From Epiperipatus broadwayi (Eukaryota; Onychophora; Udeonychophora; Euonychophora; Peripatidae), in assembly GCA_028023455.1 (NCBI GenBank), contig JAQFVV010012507.1, positions 1,991,456 to 2,055,455 of the forward strand: a stretch of DNA of 64,000 nt, given 5' to 3'. Numbering within the stretch: position 1 is the stretch's first letter; every line of letters starts with the position of its first letter. Position numbers and translations under genes: made by a program. Shown in pieces: positions 50,079-63,579 of the stretch. The notes under the pieces are model-generated. The model was not told the DNA's origin, did not search any database, and saw nothing but the letters and a program-made list of their open reading frames with translations.

Positions 50079-50153
50079 GATTTCATTGGACCTGAATTTG
50101 TACTGAAAGGTGGAGAACCTAACATTCCAATTCAGCTTGTTGGAGAAAAACAG
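50079..50153 (+). CDS. PTPN13: PTPN13-like exon: conserved GPEFV block before FERM
   Basis: Exactly 25 codons (DFIGPEFVLKGGEPNIPIQL, VGEKQ) between TTTAAG and GTAAAT, phase 0 on both sides. It matches in pattern the segment NFFGPEFV...EPFISLDL that stands just before the FERM domain in vertebrate PTPN13. This short exon is one of the clearest identifiers of the gene. Confidence 0.9.
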
Positions 50154-50435
50154 GTAAATTTTACTGATATTCATATATTAGTAATTAGCAAAAAAAAAAA
50201 AATTGTTTTAGAAAAATAAAGATAGAAATTTTATTTAATGTATCATCTAGTTGATATGTATTATTCAAATTAAAAAAAAATAAAATATTGCCTTATTTCA
50301 ATTTCTTAACGAAATATAATTACAAATAAAAATGAAAATCTTTATTTAAAAAGTAAATTATATCATGCAGAAAAATGAAAAAAACATATGTGTATTAATG
50401 TTTGTCAAAAAAAAAACAACAACAACAACACATGC
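50154..50435. other. PTPN13-like intron start
   Basis: AT-rich with A-tracts and an (AAC)n run at 50416-50431. Confidence 0.55.
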
Positions 50436-51100
50436 TCACTATACTTATTATAACGGTCGACTCATCCTCGCAAACCAAACCTGTCTGCCATGCTATTTGA
50501 ACCTAGAGAATTTATAAAGGTGGCAGAAACATATGGGTGAGGTTCAACTTTTATATCACGCTGTATATTTACAATTTCTAATTTTTAATTTTAAATATTA
50601 CCAATAAAATATATAAAATCAGTTACTGCCAAAATTAACTCAACAAAATATTTTATTACGAGCGCGCGCACACGCACATTAATACAAACATCTGAAGATT
50701 AAATTTACTATTAAATATATTTGATTTAAATTATATGCACAGATGGGTGCATTAATAGATTTATTACAATTTTAATATTTTACTAAGCGTAAATATTACG
50801 CTACATAGATTACTGCATATAACCAACCCAATTCTTTTTAACCTTAGGTTAAAATCCGCGTTTAAATCAATGCTAGCTTACTGGTATACCGATGTGACCA
50901 ATGCAAAATGAGATTATTAGCATAACACAATTTTGCTGACAGGAATTTACATTTGTAGCATGATATTATTAGAGAAATAAAGAATTATGGTGGAAAGGAA
51001 TGAGTATCTTCCCCATGATCATTAATAAATTTCACCAACAGACAGGAACGCTCCAACTACCCAATTGGTGATACAAAAATGAAATTATTTGATATATATA
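50436..51100. repeat. Long non-coding interspersed repeat, copy 2
   Basis: Diverged relative of 4375-4950: shared blocks AATTTATA-AG-TGGCAGA, GTTACTGCCAAAATTAACTC, ATTACGCTACATAGATTA and TTAACCTTAGG, in order. Contains a (GC)n/(CA)n patch at 50660-50680. Confidence 0.5.
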
Positions 51101-54100
51101 TATATATTTCTCGTTAACCCTTCTATTTGTGAAAAATTCAATAAGCCCTAACCTCCTCGCTTGGTGCAAACCCTATATTACCTAATAAATGCCACGTTTG
51201 GTTAGTTATAATAATTCAGCTAAGCGAGTTCGACAAGATAGCTAAAAAATTTCATTAATAAATAAATTTAAAAAAATTTAAAATAAACACTCTTCCTACC
51301 CAAACCTCCTGGCTCAAGCTGCATGTTCGACAAGATGATGATGATTTCTGTCATTGTTAATATTACTGACTAAAACAAAAACATCTTAATTTGCCAATAT
51401 GATCTCAATTTTTATTATTATACAATCGAGGTTTCAATCTCTTTGCCATACCACTTGTAATATTGATCTAATTAATCAATTCTTAATTTAAAAGCACTTA
51501 GAATAATAACACTAATCTCGGGTTCTCTGTTATATTTAATAAAGCGCGTTGTGTTGTCGCTGACTGACATTCGGTCGGCTATAGAAAACATTGACCTTAT
51601 TTAAATTCCAGGGTCTTCATCCCATATCAACTATTATAATATTTAAGATGATAACCATATTCAATAACAACAATTTTGAATAATACAGCCCTTTAAGTCA
51701 GAATCTCGTCGGAATGATGAAAAGCAGGTGCTTTGTGTCCTTCCATCATCCATGACAACACAATAATTTAACTAAGATTTATTACTTAGACACTTCACTT
51801 AAAGTGTATGGAACAATGTGCAACCAAAACCTACAGTTTGGGAATAAAGTGATTTTACACATATAAAATAAAGTTCTGGTCTGAAGTTTTCCATTCCACA
51901 AATAATTCTTATTAAATTAAAATATCTGAAATATTCTGATCTGCTTACAATTGTCTATCTGGTGTATTGAAATTAAGATTTCATAAATGATTTTGGACTC
52001 AAGAAAAGTATTGCAAGTATTATGCAAATACACTTTTATTTAGCACACAAGAAAAATGACTCAAACAACGTAACAAGACTATAATTTATTATTAAATTTT
52101 AACAAGATTATAATTTATTATTACGTTTAACAAAACTATCCTTTATGTTAACAAATAAACAAACAATACAATTTATTGTCCCATATGGATAAAACAAAAT
52201 ATAACTAACATTAATTCGTCTATACTTTTAGACTTGGATTCGAACTACTTCTTCATCTTCTTTTTACATTTATGCAAATTGAATATAAAAATAAATAAAT
52301 ATTATTATCGATACTCGACTCATCCATTTAGTGTATCTTATATGACCTGCTAACTTTATTAACTAACTATTTGTTTTAAAATAAAAATAATCTGATTCTA
52401 GGCAATGCGTCAAACGATTTTTATTATCATATCTTTAATTAAATGATAGATTTTATTTAGATAACTTATTATAATTTATGGGTTATTTATCAGAAGTTAC
52501 ACTTATTATTTTAATATTTACCTTAATAACAACTGAAGTTGTTATACACATTGTATTCCTCAGTATAAGTTATATTGTGAGTGCTACTTAATCATTAACC
52601 CGAATTAAACCTAGTATTTGAACCCTCCATTGGCAAGTAAAAATTTCTAAATCACGATTTTAAACTTACCTCTCCATTGACTTAGTGTGGTTACACTACA
52701 ATCAACTTGTCTATATACTGCCTATTTATCTAAATGGTCGTGAGGATTAACCTCCAATATCCCGTTTGTGCCTACTTTCTAAACAAACACATTTCCTCCG
52801 TGGTGGATTATCTCTATTTTCTCATGAGGAATATGGATACAAGTCTGTAGGTTATACTATATTAAAATAGTTTGGTGGGTCCTTGCCTCTTACTTGGGCA
52901 TAATAGGACACACCCAATTATATCCTCTCCTGGGATTTTAATGAATGAAATACACTAAATACGATATAATTACTTCTCCTAACTCTGAGAGCGTCTTGGG
53001 TTATAAACTCGATTCTAGATTTATCTATTCCCTCACGGAAAATAAAGCTTGGGAGATCATTTCCATCCAAAAATAAAGCTAAGTTATTCTATGGAATATT
53101 AATCATATATTGTGCTATTCGGGGCAAGAACAATAACAATTCTAAATTTATGTTCGGGGTATACTTAGATCACGTCTGAAATCAATGGATAAACAGAATC
53201 AAACATAATATTTTCCTTTGAAGAACATTCAACAAGTAATTGGTAGTCTAGTATCTTGAACTAAATTAAGTGAATGCGTTAATAAAGATAATTGGGAATA
53301 AGTTCGTAATTAACATAGTATAAATTTGTTTCAACTTTAAATAAGTAATATCTTGTATAGCCTTCTCTTTAATTACTTCTGATAATTTTAACTAATATTT
53401 TACCTATTAAGTATCTGAATTTTTCTTCTTTTCGATCTAACAATAAATTTATCCCCATAATTGCATATCATAAGTAAACCATTTTATAAAAAAAGTTTCC
53501 ATGTCAAATATAAATTTAACCTAGAATAATTATAGGAAAAATATCTTTATGATTACAAGGTCATTTAAATACTACTTGACTATACAGCCTTTACCTGTTG
53601 ATAAAAAAAAAATACACAAATTTTACAAATTGGTAAAAAAAAATCATTACTTAACAAGTTTTTTTCCTAAAACTTTTTTCGTTGGGCAATTTATCTAGAT
53701 GAAGACTGTCCATTTAGTTCACGAAGCAAATTTAAAATAAGAAACACTTTTATTTTTCATTTATATAAAGTTGCCTCCTTCTGGTGCATTTAATAAATTA
53801 AGCAAGAAAACTAGCGCTTGGATGTTAACTCTTCCTTGAATTAACTGATATAATTTTGGGATCCAAGAAAACAATACTATTTTAACAGGAATATTTGCGT
53901 TGATGTCACATATACAATTCTTTTCTTTTTACTATTGGCGTATCTTTTTAGCTAGCTGCTTAGGAATTAAACTAATGCGAATTTTCCAAAATAATATTAT
54001 TATAAGGCTGCAGACTTCGTAGATATAAAGTTTTCTGCTCCAGTTGATGTATAATATAACATATTATATTATAGTTATAATTAAGTCCTAATGTTTGTAG

Positions 54101-55240
54101 TTTTTATTCCTACTCTAGGAATTGTAATTTGTCTTTATTAAGGAATTCTCGTAAAATGCACATACAAATTTTCGATTTTGCCTTGAGAAAATTTATATTT
54201 TCTTTTTAAAAAATATACATGCATAAGTAAATATCATTGATAATTAATATTATTTTTAGATAATTTTCCGTGAATAAAACATATTTTAAAGTGGGGAACT
54301 TACATTATTTTCAAAGCAGACAATTTATTTTAGAAAGAGCGCGAAATTTTCTAGTTAACTCTCCTTGGCTTTTATAATATGTCTTTTAATTATAATTTTT
54401 TTTTTATACCATGAAAAGATTATTAAATAAGGTAAAGTTAAAAATAATTATTTATTTCTGGAAATTACTTATATTGCTTAAATTAAATATAATGGCTTTC
54501 GTAATTACTGTAGTCAATACTGTCATTTTGAACTTTGTCGATAGTATATTTTTGGATAAAAGCTTTAAAACAGGTAGTCAAAAAAGAATATCTTATCAAA
54601 TAGGATTAGCCCACATGATATTATTAAACATTTACTGGACTTATATTTATTTCTGCAATAAAAAATATAAAAAAAATTGTTCCGAATTTCAGTACTGCTT
54701 TCTCCTTGTAAAACTAATGTCAGACTAAACTTTCTTCAATTTTTGGCGGTCTTCTTTTAGCGACCTCTTACAGAAAAAAATCATTTAATTATACATAAAC
54801 AAAAGAAAGGAAAAAAAAAAAAAACTTATTACAGTCATATATTTTTCCGTGTGATTTAAATGGATTACAGAGTAAATTGACAAATAATGAAAAATAATAA
54901 GTATATTTAATTAACAATGCTTATTAGTGATGTAGAATTTTGTCTACATTATTATCTAAAATAATTTAAAAATTTACCAGAAGTTATTGTGCTTTATGAC
55001 AAGATATTCATCTACTCTCCCTCCACCCATCCAAAATCAATTACTGTTTATAATATGTGCTTTTATACTATATTAAATTGCTTTTATTGTTAATATTTTA
55101 ATTAAATTATTCATACTCTTTTTCAAAATGACATCACATTACTAAATTTATTAGTTATTTGCTTAAAACACGTTACAGTGAGTAAATAGCATACTTTATT
55201 AATCACTTAATATTATTACTATTTTATTTTTTTATTTTCT
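51101..55240. other. PTPN13-like intron, unrecognised
   Basis: No coding similarity recognised. The part 52560-53250 is slightly less AT-rich and poor in simple repeats, unlike its surroundings. A 105-codon AT-rich open stretch at 54411-54728 has the composition of chance translation. Confidence 0.45.
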
Positions 55241-56400
55241 AAAAAAGGATAGCATTGTTTTTCTGTGGAAACAATGCCAAATAAACCAAGTGTCAATAAC
55301 ACTAGGTTACAATATATGAGATGCTCTGCAATTGGGGATAGCAGTCTTTGCCAGCTTATTGTCCCAATCAGAAGGTAAGAAAATCTGTGGCATAGGAAAT
55401 ACATTTACGACTATTGACAACGTGATGGCTACAATTTTGGGCCATAAATTCAGGTGGGTATTATGCCCTGTATGCTAAAAGGCCACAAGGGAATGAGTAT
55501 TCAACTCATCTACCCAGATTACATACACATAAAACATCCATATATCTATCCACCAGCACTGATTCAATTACGAAACAATTAACTCAAAATTAACATACCT
55601 TAAACTAACGTAATCTTACAAATCTATGCAGCTATTTATGCTTATTTTTAAATTATTAATTTAAAAGAAATTACAAGAATGGAAATAATAATAATAGCAA
55701 ATATATTAAAAGAAAATATAACAAATAATTTAAATTTCTGCTTAATCAGATAAGAGACAGGGTTAGGTACCATTTAGGTTTAAGTACTTGAAAAGTTCTT
55801 AGGTTATTAAAGTATTTGAAAAGTTTTTAAAATTATTAAAGTTCCTACTTTTGGTGGCTGTAGGTTTATTTGAAGATTGTCTTGATAGTCCGTGATGCAT
55901 CACACATGTTAAAATTCCTTCCATTTTATATTGATCTAGGTGGAGACAAATCTGTCATTTGCTGCTTTCTGGGAACCATAACTCTGAAGGTTGCCTTAGC
56001 TGGTGGTGCAAATATGGGAAACAATTTATTGTGTGACCCCTACATTTTGGAGATCCACAATACAAATATAAAATATGTTTAAATATACACAATCAGCAAG
56101 AGCAATCCAAATCTAAATCTCCACTTAAAAGTTTTCTTTTTACATCATTTTGAATTCTTATCAAATTCCAGGATCGATCTTGCCTGATTTGGCACTGTTC
56201 TTATTGGCGATGATGACATTTCTCTGTGACTATGTGTTCATTTCGATCATTCTTGGCAAGCTTGCTTTAGAGCAGGAACTCAAAATTTTATCACTAGTAT
56301 TTTTTTAATTGATCTCTTATCTGACCTTTATTTCCAAGGGCCTATTTGCTATTATGTCATTATAGAAAATCATTTCCATTTTAAGATTAAAATAACTTTA
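55241..56400. repeat. Long non-coding interspersed repeat, copy 3
   Basis: Diverged relative of about 4890-5975: TTTGCCAGCTTATTGTCCCA against TTTGCCAACTTACCATCCCA, the AACAATTAACTCA/CCTTAAACTAA block, and GGGC-TATTTGC followed by AATCATTTCCATTT near the end. Confidence 0.5.
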
Positions 56401-56635
56401 ACTTTAACTAATTAACAGTTTTTTTATTTAATTTTTTTATATTAAAACAATCTTGTTTTTAGATTTTTAACTTTAAATAATTATATAATTAGTTTGCCAT
56501 CTGTGCATTATATATATTAATTTAAATGAAATTTTTATTAAATTCTTTTTCTTTTTTTATATATACTGTATTTTTATTTGAGGACAATTTCATTTATAGA
56601 TCTTTTCCAATTTTATTTGAAAGTGATGTAATGGC

Positions 56636-56677
<42 letters not shown>

Positions 56678-56739
56678 AATCTTATACTTGAATATTTATA
56701 AATACAATAATTAGATATATGTAAAGTATAACTTTAAAA
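56401..56739. other. PTPN13-like intron, simple repeats
   Basis: (TA)n followed by (TG)n at 56636-56677; otherwise AT-rich. Confidence 0.6.
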
Positions 56740-57765
56740 ATTTTATCTACTGAGGAGCGCTTTCGACTATCCTTGTAGTCTTTGTCAATTAACACTTTGA
56801 AGGGCTAACCTTCCCACAACTCCATGATCTTAACATTTGCTGCCTGTCTGATAATTAAATCTTGTTTGTATTTGTATATTAGCATAGCTTCCTTTATTTT
56901 CCTTTTGTTGTTATTTTTTTCAATTTGCAATATTTTTACATTATTATAATTGAAGTTAAAACTAAATACATGACTTATCATGGTCGTAAAAAAATGGATG
57001 CTGAAACAATTATTTACTTTGCAATTATCTTTTGTTTTCTGAACCCTTTTTAATCACAGCAAGTCCTCTTTAGTTCTGTTTTCGAATGTGTATCTCGATT
57101 CCACCATATATCCACTACCACACCTACATATCCAAGTTTAAATGACACAATTTTTATTTATAAATGAGGTTTTATCTTTAGAGTTATTTATCAATTTGTT
57201 TAATGTAGAAGCTGTTATAAAATGCAATGCCACATATACCTTTATAAATTTTTTTTATAAGATTTACTTGATCATTAGAAATATATAGTATTGATAACTA
57301 TATTTTTTTATTAGTAGGAGAATCAATATTATTATTAATATTTTTATTCTTATATTTCATATTAACATTTTTAATATCATATATATAATTATAATTGTAG
57401 CCAACATTTAACAATTCATTCGAATATATTTCAATATTTTTAGCTTTATCTGATGAATATTACAAAGACGATTATTTCTAAATAAGAAAGACATTAAACC
57501 TGCCATTTTATGTGACATTGGTACTCTTGATTTATATGGAATATAACCTTGTTTTACTATTGGTTTAATGGTCATACAGTAATCCAGCTTACATTGATTT
57601 CTATTGATTTTAAAATCAAGAAATTGAACACACATTGAATTTTTATCTGTTTTTATCCACTTTAAGCAATTTAAATTATTTAATTCTTTAAACAACTCTT
57701 TAATTGTATTTGGCCTTCCGCATACAAAAACATCATCGACATATCGATAATATACAGTGATATTT
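56740..57765 (-). mobile_element. Penelope-like element, 5'-truncated and decayed
   Basis: Minus strand begins at TVYYRYVDDVFVCGRPNTIK (57758-57700, catalytic YxDD), continues LFKELNNLNCLKWIKTDKNS, SRVPMSHKMAGLMSFLFRNN (57533-57475), then GIY-YIG pieces (CGSGYMVESRYTFENRTKED, about 57125-57060; NNNKRKIKEAMLIYKYKQDL, about 56920-56860). A 3' UTR follows with GTCGAAAGCGCTCCTCAGTA near 56775-56752. The part N-terminal to the catalytic motif is absent; the truncation abuts the transposase remnant at 57785. Confidence 0.85.
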
Positions 57766-57784
57766 TTTTAATTTTTTTTTTGTT

Positions 57785-58165
57785 AAAACACTTTCTTGAC
57801 CCTCTCTCTATCCCACCGAACACCCAATGGCCTTCTCTCATTGTCCTCCTATGGTATTTTCAGTGAAAGAAATACGATTCATCGATCTCCACTATCCGTG
57901 GTTCACCATTGTCATAAAATCCTCTGACAAGTGCTGGATTTCTGTTGAAATATGTGACACATTCTTCCTGCCAAAAATGATACCAGTCTATGACCACTTG
58001 TTTGCTAACATCAGTCTTGTGAATAGTAAAGTGCATTGGCAAATTATTCACCTGACAAAACATTATATGAACAATGGTGTTCAAAGACAGATCACTTCGG
58101 TAAAAAAGAATGACCCACTTCTTATGGATGGATGTTGGCAGTATATTTGCCACATGTGAACATTA
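57785..58165 (-). mobile_element. Merlin / IS1595-type transposase remnant
   Basis: Minus strand, one open stretch then one stop: QEECVTYFNRNPALVRGF, PRIVEIDESYFFH, stop, KYHRRTMREGHWVFGGIERG, SRKCF. The VEIDES...KY...R.....G.WVFGG.ERG block is the signature of the IS1595/ISXO2-like DDE transposase domain, found in animals as the Merlin superfamily. The first catalytic Asp (IDE) is present. Later catalytic residues are missing because the element ends where the Penelope copy begins. Terminal inverted repeats were not found. Confidence 0.88.
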
Positions 58166-59160
58166 ATATTTAATAGTTTACAACCTAACTCATAATTGCA
58201 CATAAAAATATAAGTTTTAAATTTTTTTTTTATTAACCTTCATGTAAAAAATACATTTATAGTTATATATACTTTACAATTACATATAGGAATAAAATAT
58301 AGTTCAATTTTTTAAAAATAGAGAGCGAATAGTTGTGACCTGTATAAGTCGGTTTTACCCAGATTTTAATCTCTCGTTTTTTCTCATACACACATATATA
58401 AAATATGTATCTAAACTGTTAATAACAAAATATATGTATCATTGTGTTAAATATTTAATATAAATATTAATAGCTGAATTGCTATTAGTGCAGTACACCA
58501 GATATATAAGAAAACAACCATTAAATAAAACCCTGTTATTTACTAACCAAAATTCTAGTTTTCTAAGTTGTATACTATTAAATCTTTGATTTATAATATT
58601 CTTAAAATTAATAATGTGCCAATCCTTCTATACTTTTCCAGTCATTTGATTCATTACATAAAATGTTAATCTTTTAAGGATATCAATCATATCCAGATTT
58701 TTTTCATGATTCATGAAAATAAAATTGAGTTGAGAAGTAGATTTACATTTTTATACAGTGTGACACTTAAAAAAAAGAAAAAAAAAGTGACATCTCAAAT
58801 GCATAACTTTAGTTTCACTATAATTAATAGTGGAACAACAAAACTATAGTTAATAGCTGAACAACATCCATCATATGCAAATGCTTATGTTTTATTTTTT
58901 TATCTTAAGTAGAATAGCGGTGATCAAGAAAAGATCCGTTCTCCAGACTGAAGTCCTCTTAGTGAAATTCATCCGTAAGGCAAGGGGATCTGATAAGAGG
59001 ACTTGTCTGCCTTCACTGGCTGACCAAACTGGGGGACAGCTGAAAATATAGTGAACTATAATCAACTGAATATTCCTGGCTAAACTGATCTATGCAATTA
59101 TTGTGTTCTATCATATAAAATATCCAATCTACTTGGCCGGTTAGCTACTGTTGAGGCAAT
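58166..59160. other. PTPN13-like intron, unrecognised
   Basis: AT-rich, then a less AT-rich stretch at 58915-59050 possibly belonging to the repeat unit that follows. No coding signal. Confidence 0.45.
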
Positions 59161-59169
59161 AAATTGAAT

Positions 59170-59660
59170 GATTGTATGCAGCCCAAATGCATGTTCTTGA
59201 TTGTGATTCATATTAATACTCAATTTCTTTAACTACTGCAACCAATAATGTATCTTCATAACTCATGTGATGTAGGACCTAATCATTGAGCCAACTGTTT
59301 GAAACATCCACAAAAGTGTGAACCTTGACTGTATAATTCCATTTGTACATTTTTCTGTATTTTTTTTAAACTATCCTTCTAAATAATGGAACACCATATG
59401 CAAGTTCCTAATTGTATTTCATATTTATACCCAATTTTTTTAAAATCATTATAGACAAATATTGTGGTTTTTGTATCTTGCTTGATGTATACCTCAATCA
59501 TTAGGCTAGTTGTATAAAAATTTGCTTGTATAACTCTCTTTGTACATTCTACAGAATTGTTATTAATGTTTATCACAAAATGATGAAACAACAAATGTAA
59601 GTTCCCAACAGTATTCACATTTTATTATATTCCTTGTATTATACCTTTTCTATGAATAAA
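59170..59660. repeat. Divergent tandem repeats, ~200-bp period
   Basis: Related blocks recur at 59180-59370, 59390-59570 and 59590-59640: AAATGCATGTTC / ATATGCAAGTTC / AAATGTAAGTTC at 59185, 59396 and 59593, each followed by a TTCATATT-like string. The last unit is partial and followed by AATAAA (59657). Confidence 0.65.
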
Positions 59661-61870
59661 GTTTACTTTTGAAATGAATATTTAAACTCTTTGAATTTTC
59701 ATTGTAAATTGAGAACATAAGGCCTAGAAATCCATTACTTATTAATGTAAATTTTGTGAAGTTTTAATTTGACTTTTTTTTATAAAATAATTGTAAATGT
59801 TTGTTATAAAGTCTCATTATAGCCCACACTTATTTAATCACTAATATGTTTGACAGAATTCTGTTTCCTATTTGTCTTAAATTTTCATAAATAAAAATTA
59901 TAATAAAAAAAAATATTACTTAAAATTTATTCTTGATATATTGTAATGGATTAATCAGGATATTACAGCAGGGTATTCAAATGAACTCATCACAGAAAAA
60001 AGTGTTTTGACAGTGAATAATGTTATTTACAGTTTTCTGGTGTTGATGATAGAGGATTGCATTATACAGTTAATATTTAACAAAATAGAATATATATTGA
60101 TTATGTACCTGTATATGGCCCTATACTATTAACAAAAAATATGTTTAAATACTTGAATTAGAATTCAGATTTACAGTGGATGATTGAATATGAAAATAAT
60201 CAGTTTTTAAAATATTTAAATATGTCTTTCCAGAAATTTCAATGAATTTGTTTTCAAAATGATTGTAAAGTCTTAAAATGTATGGAATTTATATAACCAT
60301 TATCATGTATTTTTTAAAGTATAAGCTTTTAAGATTTAAATTTTTTTGTATACTAATTTTTATTTATGTAAATTTGAGACAGTTAGGTAGTAGAATATTG
60401 AGATTTATATTAAAGATTTAATGTGTTAGCTATAATATGAGTTTACGGTTATAGACATTTAAAATTATTTTATTAAAAAGTCAAATTAAAACTTGATGGT
60501 ATTAAAATTAATAAGAAATATATATATATATATATTGCCTTATTTTCCCATTTTATATTTAAAATTGAAAAATATTATATTTTAATATTAGATTCAGATC
60601 TCTTCTGTCTTTAAATAGATTGATGTATAATAATAAATCAGACTGATAAGTATCAAATTCTACATTGCATTGCATATGGGGGGCTTGGTTGTTAATGATT
60701 TACTATGGTAATATTAGGAGTAGTTTGTCTATATGTTTGAGGCAACACATTTTTCTATACAAAAATTTAAATCTAATTCTCAATTTTATTTTGTTTTCTT
60801 TAACCATGAGAAAATATCTAGATATGACTATTATCTTAAAAAAAATAATATTGTATATAGTGAACCAAGTGATAAAAAAAGTTAAGGAGATTTGGTACCT
60901 GTTTAATTTAATAAAGTTATAAATCAAAGATTTAGTGATATAACCATGCTCTAGAATTTTGGTTTTTAATTTTTTTTAGTAGTTATTTGCACAATTCTGG
61001 GATAATGGACAAAAAACTTGCTCAGCTATTATTATCGTCTGATTTACATATATATAACATGAAATTTAATGTATTATTAATTAATTACCTATGTGCAAAG
61101 TTACCTTATTGATAGAATGATAGGCGCAAATGCCAATTCTGGATTTCTAATGCTTAAATACTATAATATTTTCTATGCAAGTAATCATTTGATATATATA
61201 TATATATTACTGAATTAAAAAAAAGGATATATGTATATTTGCACACATACGGACTAATCTTTGTGGTGCTTTAAATGATATAAAATTACCAAAGTCCTTT
61301 GGAATTTTTTCCTCTCCATATATATATATACTCTTTCAATAAGTTTTTTTTTTTTTTTTTAAGAATAGTATTATTTTTTTTGTGTGTCATTGAAAAACAA
61401 AACAATTTTATTTGAATAAAATAAGCAAATAAACAGAAATAGCAAATGAAGGAAATGCAGTAATATAAGAAAACTTACATCCATTAACTTTGTGTCATTC
61501 CTATATAAACATAATATTTTTTAGTATCTTTATTTCTTTAATCTAATCATTTGTTCTTATACACACAAATGCGCTTGCACACATATAACAATTATTTGTT
61601 TTTTGTATGTATTTTTGTAAGCTCTGCTATACTTCTATATTTATTTCTTTATTATGTTTGCTATCTCAGAAATAAAATATTGCAGTATCTTAACTTATTT
61701 TACAAAAGGCGAAATTATTATGTAAATGCATAAGAATAAATATTTTTTTTATTTATAAATGATCTTTTGATATTGATATGTTATAATAATTCTAAAAAAA
61801 GACAAACAAAATCTATGTTTTTTTTTTCACTTTGGTGCTGTTATCCATATACATTATACTGGCAAAAGAA
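59661..61870. other. PTPN13-like intron, unrecognised
   Basis: AT-rich with short (TA)n runs (60520-60534, 61192-61207). No recognisable feature. Confidence 0.5.
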
Positions 61871-61879
61871 AAGACAAAT

Positions 61880-63080
61880 AATTTTTACTGGGGGATATAA
61901 AGTTATGTGTGGTAAATAGATATAACTATTTGGGAATCATCTTCAGTATTGGAGAAATTGCTTTGACGAATCGGAGAAAAAATTGATAAACGAAGCAAAG
62001 AAAAGAAAGGGATTGATAAAGAAATTAACACTATTCTCATATAATAAATATGATGCAGCTAGAATTGTATGGAAGAAAGTGGCAATAGCAGGGTTAACAT
62101 ATGGTAATGATGCATTATGTGTTGTAAAGGGATATTAGATTACTTAGAAAAAGTACAAAGATAAGTAGGAAGACATGCATTAGAAGCAGAAGTGTGAATG
62201 GCAAAGGAAGTAAATCAAGGAGAAATGGATGGTCAAGTTTTTATATGAGAGATGCAAAAAGCAAAATGAAAATGTTCGATAGATTGCAGTTTATGGATAA
62301 TAAAAGAATACTCATAATAATATTTAATTTAGTTATGAATAAAGAGCAGACAACAAGATGGGTGCAAAAGGTAATGTGATATACAGAAGATTTAGATAAA
62401 GAATTTATGGCAGTATACTTATACAAAAGGTGGTATGATTGGGTTAGGAGAATTGTTGAGTGTTATAGTGTTAAGGAATGGCATAGAAGAATAGATGCAT
62501 TAATAAAGAATAGGGAGTTGGAGAGATGGAGAGCTAGTATGGAGAATAAAAAGAGTTTAAATATTTATAGAAGTAAACAGAATATTGGGTGTGAGTTAAT
62601 TTATGATAATAGCAAGGAAAGTAGTTTACTGTTAAGACTCGAATGGGATCTTTATCAACAAGGGAATATACACATAAATGGAAAATGTGATTTGATTTAG
62701 ATTATAAGTTGTATAAGGAAGGCATAGAAAATATTAGGCATCTGATAATTGAATGTAAATGTCTGAAAGCAGAAAGGGTATAAATAATGAAGTTGTGGAA
62801 GAATAAATATGAACAAAGTGATTATATAGAAAGTGGCTTATTGGTTTTTATGCTGAGTTTGGGAAAAGATAAGGGGGTTTAGATATAAAGGCCATGAAAT
62901 TGACAAAGATTATGTTGTGGAAATATGATGGAGCAGGATACAGAAGAATATGTGAGAACTTGTGGTGGGGAGTGGAAAGGAAAATCAAAGTGGCTAACAG
63001 GTTTCTCTGGGCATAGTTGCTGAGAGATTCCTGACTCTGTATAAGGAGAAGTCATAGTCCATCACATCACATTATAAATT
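61880..63080 (+). mobile_element. LINE 3' fragment (post-RT region), decayed
   Basis: Broken plus-strand reading with LLDYLEKVQR, GRHALEAEV, SSFYMRDAKSKMKMFDRLQF, TRWVQKV, RWYDWVRRIVECYSVKEWHR and RIDALIKNRELERWRASMEN (62407-62700 open for 97 codons). The tail has ENIRHLIIECKCLKAERV, a Cys/His motif of the kind that ends many LINE ORF2 proteins. The 3' end has a short (CATCA)n stretch near 63060-63074. The catalytic RT motifs are absent, so the clade cannot be assigned. Confidence 0.7.
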
Positions 63081-63579
63081 TCAACTTGTATAAAATCTGG
63101 AGTAATGTTTACTCTTTTATTATAAATGCATGTTTATAGAATGTAATGTAATACTAACAATATAATTTGAATTTCATCTTTTAATATTCATTTTTGTATG
63201 GCTACTTCTTTTGCTAATCTTAATAAATACAATTTAAATCCATTGATTCTTTTTAATAAGAGGCGATTCAGAAGCACTTTATATTAAATTATATATAAAA
63301 ATTAAAATAGGCTTAAATAAAAAGATCATTTTTTATCGCATTTAATTTTACTAGAAAAATATATCTAATGATCATGATAATTACTGCAATATGTTAGTAT
63401 CCATAGTATATGATGCATACAAATGCTGCATTTATAAATATAAAAAGAGTTTATATAAAACAATGCATTATGTTAATATTGCACATACTTTATATATGTG
63501 CCAATACATTTTATGTTTATATAATTTATGTATGCATGAATAATTTTCTTTATGTCTTATTTTTTTGTTATATTTAAAG
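63081..63579. other. PTPN13-like intron end
   Basis: AT-rich, ends in TTTTTTGTTATATTTAAAG, a usable acceptor. Confidence 0.6.

Noticed and set aside
52560-53250. Possible nuclear copy of mitochondrial DNA
   Set aside because: Composition and lack of simple repeats suggested it, but no mitochondrial protein, rRNA or tRNA could be recognised.
54411-54728. 105-codon reading with hydrophobic stretches
   Set aside because: Ile/Leu/Lys/Phe-dominated composition as expected from AT-rich chance translation; no splice context or motif.
57440-57470. Hammerhead ribozyme core suggested by CTGATGA in a Penelope copy
   Set aside because: The motif lies in the coding region, without a matching GAAA strand and stems at suitable distance.
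57827-58159. 110-codon plus-strand open reading
   Set aside because: Complement shadow of the Merlin transposase remnant on the minus strand, which has recognisable family motifs.
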